Shown piece after piece: positions 58,675 through 64,000 of a stretch of 64,000 nt of DNA (position 1 is its first letter; each line of letters begins with the position of its first letter). Below the pieces are notes generated by a model. That model was not told where the DNA came from. It ran no database searches and saw nothing but the letters and a program-made list of their open reading frames with translations. The translations under genes were made by a program, and so were the position numbers. Source of the DNA: Haladaptatus sp. QDMS2 (GTDB taxonomy: Archaea > Halobacteriota > Halobacteria > Halobacteriales > Halococcaceae); contig NZ_CP119793.1 in NCBI RefSeq assembly GCF_029338295.1, positions 248,001 to 312,000 of the forward strand, written 5' to 3'.

Positions 58675-58697
58675 TGATTCACTGAATCATTAACTCA
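58675..58697. repeat. Heptad array, three units, 8-bp period
   Basis: TGATTCA 58675, TGAATCA 58683, TAACTCA 58691. Confidence 0.7.
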
Positions 58698-58794
58698 CAA
58701 CTGCACTGACTCTGTACTCTCAGCACTCGTGGATTCTTCGATTCAGCACTTCACAGATTCACGATTTCTCTTACTCATTATCTCAGGGATTCTG

Positions 58795-58817
58795 TGATTC
58801 CATGATTCACTGATTCA
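58795..58817. repeat. Heptad array, three units, 8-bp period
   Basis: TGATTCC 58795, TGATTCA 58803, TGATTCA 58811, just behind the recombinase stop. Confidence 0.7.
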
Positions 58818-58840
58818 ATAATTTCTGCCTCTCAAGCATC

Positions 58841-60043
58841 TTATCTATCCACGTCGTCGAGAACGTCACCCACCTGCTCTGCGAGGTCGCTCGCTTCGAT
58901 GTGGGCGTACGCCCGAGAGGTCGTCTCGGGACTCTTGTGTCGGAGCGCCCGCTGTGCCGCCGCCGGACTGTGCTCGCGATACAGCGTCTCACCGAGGCCA
59001 CGCCGGGCGCCGTGCAACGTCAAATACTCACTGTCACCTGCTACTTCGAAGTTCGCTTCGGCACAGAGGCGCTTCATCACCGACCGCGCGCCGGTCGTCG
59101 TAAGCGACGGCGGGACGAGTTCGTACTCACGAATCAGTGTGTCCGTGTCGTACTCGTCGAGAAGGTCGTCAATCTCGCTCTCGGAATAGCCCTGATCGCG
59201 AAGGCCCTGTCGGGCGGTTTTGTAGAGTGTGGGGGCACTCCGTGTGGGGAACACCGGCCATTCTGGAGTGGGTGGCGAGAGCATCTCTCGGTAGCGACCT
59301 AGCGGTTCACGTGCCTGTGGTGGCAGTTGTACCGGTTCGCGTTCCTGTGACTTCCCGAGGACGATGAGGATGCCGGCGTCGAGGTCTACGTCGGCCCAGG
59401 TAAGGCCATTCCGTCGGCTATCACCGGGTGCGGAGAACACTTCTGCGCCTCGCACGCCGGAGTAGGCGAGCAGGGCAACGAGCGCCCGGTCGCGGGCTTC
59501 CTCGATGGCGTCAAACCCACGGTCGTCGATGGCGTCGTGGGCTCGCTGGTTGACGAACGCCATGATTTCGCGGCGTTCGCGTGGCGACCAGAACTGCTCT
59601 GGTTGCTTTTTGGTGCCGTTTGATTTGTCGGGGAGTTCTTCTTCAGCGCGGCGTTTCGCCGCTGGATTGTCGTCGAGGAGTTCTTCGCGAACGCACCAGG
59701 TGAGGAACGCCCGGATGATGGCGTAATAGTTGTGAGCGGTCGAAGCGGCGATGCCGCCGGCACGAACGCGTTGGGTGAGGTAGCGAGCGTATTCGCGCAT
59801 GGAGCGAATGTCGAGATCGTCAAACGAGTAGACGCCCCGGTCGGCTTGCCAGCCAGCCCACTGAGTGATAACGCGCTCTGCGTTTCGCTGGTAATTCCCC
59901 GATCCGGTTTCGCCTTTGCTCTTGCTCGCGATGAAGCCTGGAAGGGCGTCTTGGATGGGTTCACCCTGGGAGTCGCGGTCTGAAGGATGGGTTGTAGAAT
60001 CGGTGGAATCGGGTGTGGGAGGTGTGTCGTGGGGCGTGGGCAT
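58841..60043 (-). CDS. Tyrosine recombinase / integrase (XerC/D-like)
   Basis: 400 aa. The N-terminal SAM-like domain (about 45-125) reads 'YQRNAERVITQWAGWQADRG', 'STAHNYYAIIRAFLTWCVRE'. The catalytic residues are R198 ('YSGVRGAEVF'), H344-x-x-R347 ('LTLHGARRGLG'), H369 ('ALRHKSPETT') and Y379 ('SRAYAHI'). The N-terminal 45 residues are a Pro/Thr/Asp-rich tail. Such enzymes integrate plasmids or resolve replicon dimers. It lies at the border between the par/origin block and an AT-rich desert, with heptad arrays directly behind it, which suggests dimer resolution linked to partition. Confidence 0.9.
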   Translation of the reverse strand: MPTPHDTPPTPDSTDSTTHPSDRDSQGEPIQDALPGFIASKSKGETGSGNYQRNAERVITQWAGWQADRGVYSFDDLDIRSMREYARYLTQRVRAGGIAASTAHNYYAIIRAFLTWCVREELLDDNPAAKRRAEEELPDKSNGTKKQPEQFWSPRERREIMAFVNQRAHDAIDDRGFDAIEEARDRALVALLAYSGVRGAEVFSAPGDSRRNGLTWADVDLDAGILIVLGKSQEREPVQLPPQAREPLGRYREMLSPPTPEWPVFPTRSAPTLYKTARQGLRDQGYSESEIDDLLDEYDTDTLIREYELVPPSLTTTGARSVMKRLCAEANFEVAGDSEYLTLHGARRGLGETLYREHSPAAAQRALRHKSPETTSRAYAHIEASDLAEQVGDVLDDVDR

Positions 60044-61562
60044 GGAGTCGGTTTGATAGACGGAGGCGGGGTACTAAATTCTGGTGTTGACTATTCGATT
60101 AATCAACACTGAAATTGGAACGGTGGATAATGACCAAAAACGCAAGACTGCGAAGGGGTGCATAACACATAAACTATATGTTGATATATTAAAACACATC
60201 AGTGGACACCTTCGAGGAGGCTCTCATGAAACTCGTGAGAACAACTTCTTACACAGGCTGACACCCAGAATGTAGTCTTGTGAATTAAAGATTGACAGAG
60301 TCACCGAACTTTGTATAGATGACTGCCTCCTCGTTACCCCTGGTTCATCGTGGATTTATAGCAATCGAGAGTTCCTGAGGCTCAGCGTTACTCTGAGCCG
60401 AAACGCCTATACCGGTTTACTCCTCATTTCTTTTGACATGCAGCCGACCTCCTCGCTTTTGGCGACATCTTTGGGTGCTGCCAACATTTATTTGCTCATT
60501 CCAAAGTTAGATCTGAACTCTCGAGTAGTACATCCGGCCCATTGACGGAGTATATGTTCACCATCAACGGACAGCAAACAATATTTGTGTTATTGAATAC
60601 GAAAATAGAGAACGGGTAAATCGTTCTACTGAACAAGTGTGTATAAATTCTAAAATTATAAAATTGATATAATTAAAAATTCAACAACTCTCATAGAGAA
60701 TATTGTAGAAAATAGCCTAATAAAAATCCTAATTCATTTAATAACTAATATAAAATTACAATTAAGAACTAATGGCTGGGAATAGTATTTTCACCTATAG
60801 TAAACAACGCTACGAACAGCGATAAAGTAATTTAGCTCATGAATATTTTCAATGCCGTTTGGTCCGCTTTCGTCATCACGTCCAATATTTATTTGGACGT
60901 TTAGTTGATTCAAAAACTCCTAATTAGTGAACGATTGTAGACCCACATCACTCCTATTTACGCCCATAGTGTTGTAAAAATCTATTCGAACTCCAAATTA
61001 CACACATATGGCTGTAAAATCCTACTAGACTATCTGAGTGGAACACGCTCTCTTCCCGAAAACTCCGACGATTTCACTAGTCGGTTTTTCCAGCTGGGAT
61101 CGATCTATTCGAGTCCAGTTAGACTGACACACTCGCAAGACATTGAACAGACCAATACCCATTATCCGATGACCTCTCGATATACGATACTATTGTGCAC
61201 CATTAGTAGAAACCAGGAAAATTCACAGTCTCGTTCTCTCTTCCACTATTACTATCCATAAATAGACAAAAACAAATTCAAAATAATGAACATCGAATCG
61301 CTATATGTGGTTAACCCCCTCCATTCCACTAGAAGTAAACTATTCACGAACGATAATATTCTTACTTAGAATCGGTGTTCACTATCGATAGAACTTGACC
61401 ACAATACCCATCGTTGAATTGAGAACATTATCTCTTCCTCGGTGCGATGATTCTGAAAAAGAACGTCCAGTTAAACGGAGGGCCACACTCTTGGCTCAGC
61501 ACGTTATTCTACGGCCGATTCTTCCGTCCGAAACCGGACAATAAGACGTTGATCAGTACTTC
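60044..61562. other. 1.5-kb AT-rich region without genes
   Basis: No credible coding frame in either strand. Between about 60580 and 61440 the DNA is strikingly AT-rich for a haloarchaeon (for example AATTAAAAATTCAACAACTC). One perfect inverted repeat, ACGTCCAA-N7-TTGGACGT, lies at 60888-60910. It could be a relic of foreign DNA, a virus attachment region or a structural element. Confidence 0.6.
60888..60910. repeat. Inverted repeat ACGTCCAA-N7-TTGGACGT
   Basis: Perfect 8-bp arms with an AT loop, isolated in the AT-rich region. Confidence 0.5.
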
Positions 61563-62330
61563 CTATTCGTACGCGACATTCAGTTCAATCACATTCTTTG
61601 CCTTGAGAATTGCCTCAGGAATTTCCTCACTGAATCTAGTCCCGTTCATTCGACTACTCGGTCCAGAGATGCTGATCGCGCCAAGGACCTCACCATTCGG
61701 ATCGAGAATAGAGCCAGCAACGCAGCGCAAACCTTTGAGCCGTTCTTCATCATCGTAAGCCCAGCCACGTTCACGTATCTCATCGAGTTCTTTCTCAAGC
61801 GCTCTACGATTGGTAACTGTTTTCGGGGTCACTCGAGGTAATCCATACCGATCGATGATTTCGTCTACTCGCTCTTCAGGCAGATCGGCGAGAATGGCTT
61901 TTCCCAATGCAGTTGTGTGCAGGTAGACATCTCGACCTGCACGCGTGTCTAAGTTGACTGCATGGCTACTGTCTGCCCGGTATAAGAAAATTCCTCGCCC
62001 ATGCTCTTCGACCAGCAGATTGGCCATCTCGTTCGATTCCTCTGCCAGCTCTTTTATCTGCGGCTTCGCTATTTCGTAGATTCCGTATCGCCGTCGAGTT
62101 TCTGCTCCTAATCCCAAAAAGCGGAGGCTTAATTGGTATTCTTTGTTTTTGTCTTTGACAATGTATCGGTCCTCCTCGAGCGTTTTGAAGTACTTATACA
62201 CGTTACTTTTTGACATTCCCAGATGGTCCGCAGTTTCCGTTACTCCGGCTCCATCTAGTTCCTGAAGTGTTTCGAGTATTCTAAACGTGGTTCTGGCCGA
62301 TTTTACCGTGCTTCGGTTTGGGGCCCCCAT
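61563..62330 (-). CDS. IclR-family transcriptional regulator
   Basis: 255 aa. The N-terminal wHTH ('FRILETLQELDGAGVTETAD', 'HLGMSKSNVYKYFKTLEEDR') and the C-terminal IclR ligand domain ('GRGIFLYRADSSHAVNLDTR', 'PLHTTALGKAI'-like 'LHTTALGKAILADLPEERVD', 'AGSILDPNGEVLGAISISGP') are complete. Haloarchaeal IclR proteins control sugar or carboxylic-acid breakdown genes. It lies 74 bp behind the oxidoreductase gene, in the same direction, which is its likely target. Confidence 0.93.
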   Translation of the reverse strand: MGAPNRSTVKSARTTFRILETLQELDGAGVTETADHLGMSKSNVYKYFKTLEEDRYIVKDKNKEYQLSLRFLGLGAETRRRYGIYEIAKPQIKELAEESNEMANLLVEEHGRGIFLYRADSSHAVNLDTRAGRDVYLHTTALGKAILADLPEERVDEIIDRYGLPRVTPKTVTNRRALEKELDEIRERGWAYDDEERLKGLRCVAGSILDPNGEVLGAISISGPSSRMNGTRFSEEIPEAILKAKNVIELNVAYE

Positions 62331-62362
62331 TTGCGTTCTCCAATATGAAACAACAGTGTCGT

Positions 62363-62370
62363 AGTATAAA
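62363..62370 (-). promoter_or_regulatory. TATA box of the IclR gene
   Basis: TTTATACT on the minus strand, centred about 37 nt before the ATG at 62330, so the gene has its own promoter with a short leader. Confidence 0.5.
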
Positions 62371-62404
62371 TTGATTGTGCCGTTATCCGATTGATTTATA
62401 TTGA

Positions 62405-64000
62405 TTATTTGATGTTTCTCAGCGATTGTCGAACCAACTCAATCGGATGAGGTGGCGTCTTGGCACTTGGTCGGTCTCCCAGTTGTGACCGACAGGATGC
62501 ACCCGGAGCCGTGACAATATCACCAGTACTTTCCTCAACTTGTTGGAAGAGAATGCGACCGATTGCCTGTGAAAGATCGTAGTGTTCAGCTTCATAGCCA
62601 AATGACCCTGCCATCCCACAACACCCTGAATCAAGCGGGTCCACGGCATAGCCAGCCCGTCGAAGAACACCGACAGCGTGGTGATCTTTCTTCGTCGCCT
62701 TCTGGTTGCAGTGACCATGATAGGTCAATGCATCTGTAGACTCTTCGAAGGCGACCTTCTCATCTATTCGGTGGACATCAATGTACTCAAGTACCCCAAA
62801 TGCCGCCTGAGAGACGGCACGAGCAGCTGGCTCAGATAACAAATCGCGGTACTCATCCTGGAACATCACCGCGTCTGATGGCTCAATGAACACGATGTCC
62901 CATCCGTTTTCGATGTCGGTCCGCAACGCCTCGACGTTGTGTTTGGCACGCTTTCGAGCCAAGTCAAGAAACCCCTTTGAGTATGCTGCCCGGCCACTCG
63001 GTTTGAGGTCTGTTGGAATGCGCACGTACACCCCTGCGGCCTCCAGCACCTCCACGGCAGCTTTCCCGGGTGCAGAGTAGCTGTAATTCGTGTACGTGTC
63101 TGGGAACAGCAATACCTGAGCGTTCGCCTCACTGGGTGTTAGCCTACAGCCTCCCCGGGCATCGAACCAGTCGACGAGTGTCTCCCGTTCGAACGTTGGG
63201 AGCACTCGATTTTCGGCGATACCGAGACCCCTTCTCAACGCCATGCGCGCACCTGGAATCCTCGTCGCCCAATTGGACAGGGGTGCAAGCGCACTCCCTA
63301 TCCGAGAGAAGGTATCGATGTTCGCAAACAGCTGTTCACGAAGAGTCGTCCCTTTTTCTTTGTGATACTGGTGTTTCACCTCTGTCTTGAGCTTCGCCAT
63401 GTCCACGCCCGTCGGACAGTCTGAGGCACAGCCTTTGCACCCGATACACAGGTCGAGAACATCTTCTTTGAACCGCTCTGAATACAGCTCCTCTTTGGGG
63501 AGGTCGCCGCTTATCGCCGCTCGGAGTAGATTCGCTCGACCTCTTGTGGTCTGTATCTCTTCTTTGGAGGCTCGATAAGTCGGACACATCGTGCTGGTGT
63601 CGGTCTGGCGGCAGGTTCCACACCCGTTGCATAGTTCGACCAACTGGGTGAACCCCCCTTCTTCCGCGAAATCGAGTGTGGTCTGCGGTTCGAGCGACTG
63701 GTATTGAACGCCATATCGAAGATGTTCACGCATGTCAGCTCCCACTCCGATGTCGGAGTCTGGACCAGGATCGGTTTTATCTTCACGGAATACGACTTTT
63801 CCCGGATTCATGAGCCATTCCGAGTCGAATGCTGTCTTCAACTCTTTGAACGCTTGCCAAAGTTGGGGGCCATACATTTTGGGATTGAACTCGGTACGTG
63901 CCAGTCCATCACCGTGTTCACCGGAGAATGCACCGTGATGTTTTAACACGAGGTCGGTTACGGCATCAGTGATGGAGTGCATCGTGTCAATGCCATTGCC
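62405..64000 (-). CDS. GlcD/GlcF-type FAD and Fe-S oxidoreductase (3' part)
   Basis: The frame is open through the right edge (531 codons visible). First comes the end of the FAD-oxidase C-terminal domain ('HHGAFSGEHGDGLARTEFNP', 'FDSEWLMNPGKVVF'). Then come two ferredoxin-type clusters ('CNGCGTCRQTDTSTMCPTYR', 'CIGCKGCASDCPTGVDMAKL') and the CCG domain ('YHGHCNQKATKKDHHAVGVL', 'LDSGCCGMAGSFGYEAEHYD'). This single-chain D-2-hydroxyacid dehydrogenase layout (glycolate, D-lactate or D-2-hydroxyglutarate) passes electrons to the respiratory chain. The FAD-binding N-terminus lies outside the window. The substrate is not readable; the IclR neighbour suggests induction by it. Confidence 0.92.
   Translation of the reverse strand, partial: GNGIDTMHSITDAVTDLVLKHHGAFSGEHGDGLARTEFNPKMYGPQLWQAFKELKTAFDSEWLMNPGKVVFREDKTDPGPDSDIGVGADMREHLRYGVQYQSLEPQTTLDFAEEGGFTQLVELCNGCGTCRQTDTSTMCPTYRASKEEIQTTRGRANLLRAAISGDLPKEELYSERFKEDVLDLCIGCKGCASDCPTGVDMAKLKTEVKHQYHKEKGTTLREQLFANIDTFSRIGSALAPLSNWATRIPGARMALRRGLGIAENRVLPTFERETLVDWFDARGGCRLTPSEANAQVLLFPDTYTNYSYSAPGKAAVEVLEAAGVYVRIPTDLKPSGRAAYSKGFLDLARKRAKHNVEALRTDIENGWDIVFIEPSDAVMFQDEYRDLLSEPAARAVSQAAFGVLEYIDVHRIDEKVAFEESTDALTYHGHCNQKATKKDHHAVGVLRRAGYAVDPLDSGCCGMAGSFGYEAEHYDLSQAIGRILFQQVEESTGDIVTAPGASCRSQLGDRPSAKTPPHPIELVRQSLRNIK

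Larger units (their letters stand above)
57919..58840. other. Gene-free region with tandem heptad arrays
   Basis: The left half (57919-58420) shows only weak frames. The right half has four TGANTCA arrays and a tandem duplication of about 125 bp, ending at the recombinase gene. Confidence 0.6.

Noticed and set aside
58420-58830. CRISPR array, because of regularly spaced repeats
   Set aside because: Repeats are 7 bp in 8-bp steps within a tandem duplication. There are no spacers of 30-40 bp and no cas genes. The ORB clusters were rejected as CRISPR for the same reasons.

Overview
The window is haloarchaeal DNA (class Halobacteria). Evidence: an archaeal TBP gene at the left edge and a TFB gene further in, two Orc1/Cdc6 initiators with ORB-like iterons, halocyanin and HTH_10 (bacterio-opsin-activator type) regulators, IS200/IS605 and IS1341-type elements with the short hairpin ends usual in haloarchaea, very acidic proteins, leaderless genes with TATA boxes about 28-30 nt before the start codon, and mostly GC-rich coding DNA. 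It looks like part of a secondary replicon (megaplasmid or minichromosome) or a large integrated one. Initiators, origins, a ParA system, a tyrosine recombinase, insertion sequences, small DUF families common on haloarchaeal plasmids and many broken genes sit together.

Left part (1-20 kb): TBP (partial), a FilR1-like regulator with a truncated paralogue, a halocyanin pair, an IS1341-type TnpB element, a frameshifted zinc-ribbon gene, a CBS-domain protein, an MgtE transporter and small haloarchaeal proteins. A decaying patch follows at 10.5-13.6 kb: a diadenylate-cyclase-like gene with an early stop, a frameshifted UMP kinase, an SLC13 carrier remnant with an internal stop, and a frameshifted membrane protein. 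An IS605 element (intact tnpA, internally deleted tnpB) separates it from a metal-handling cluster: HTH_10 regulator, P1B ATPase with zinc/cadmium-type residues, CuA-like lipoprotein, SHOCT membrane protein and a Cys-rich protein.

Middle part (20-38 kb) is an accessory and defence region. It holds a wHTH/nucleotidyltransferase pair with a broken toxin, many small DUF genes preceded by a repeated T-tract plus GC hairpin, and a low-GC two-gene operon with a FokI-like nuclease. It also holds a Vsr-like nuclease, an HNH gene inserted into a DUF7389 gene, and an XPB-like helicase next to a HEPN (Abi_C-like) protein with a convergent wHTH protein. An ArdC-like metallopeptidase, a SWIM protein and a DUF6788-like protein follow. 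The HEPN/helicase pair and the FokI-like operon are the best candidates for undescribed systems.

Right-centre (38-53 kb) is the replication and partition block. The first Orc1/Cdc6 has iterons of type TTACACTTCGATGACGGGG, interrupted by an IS1341 element. A second TnpB element follows, then a nitroreductase-like unknown protein, TFB, a broken FAD oxidase and an HTH_10 regulator. Next come ParA with a small partner and a second Orc1/Cdc6 with at least 13 iterons of type TTACAACGGAAAAACGGTGT. Two further dispersed signals stand out: TGANTCA heptads with an exact 8-bp period (near parA and near the integrase), and five copies of TTAACCAACA-N20-22-TGTTGGTTAA.

Right end (53-64 kb): transposase relics, another HTH_10 regulator, an FAD protein, a DUF5519 protein overlapping an MFS transporter, the recombinase, a 1.5-kb very AT-rich desert, an IclR regulator, and a GlcD/GlcF-type FAD/Fe-S oxidoreductase that runs off the edge. 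All function calls are from reading the sequence. No database search was run.
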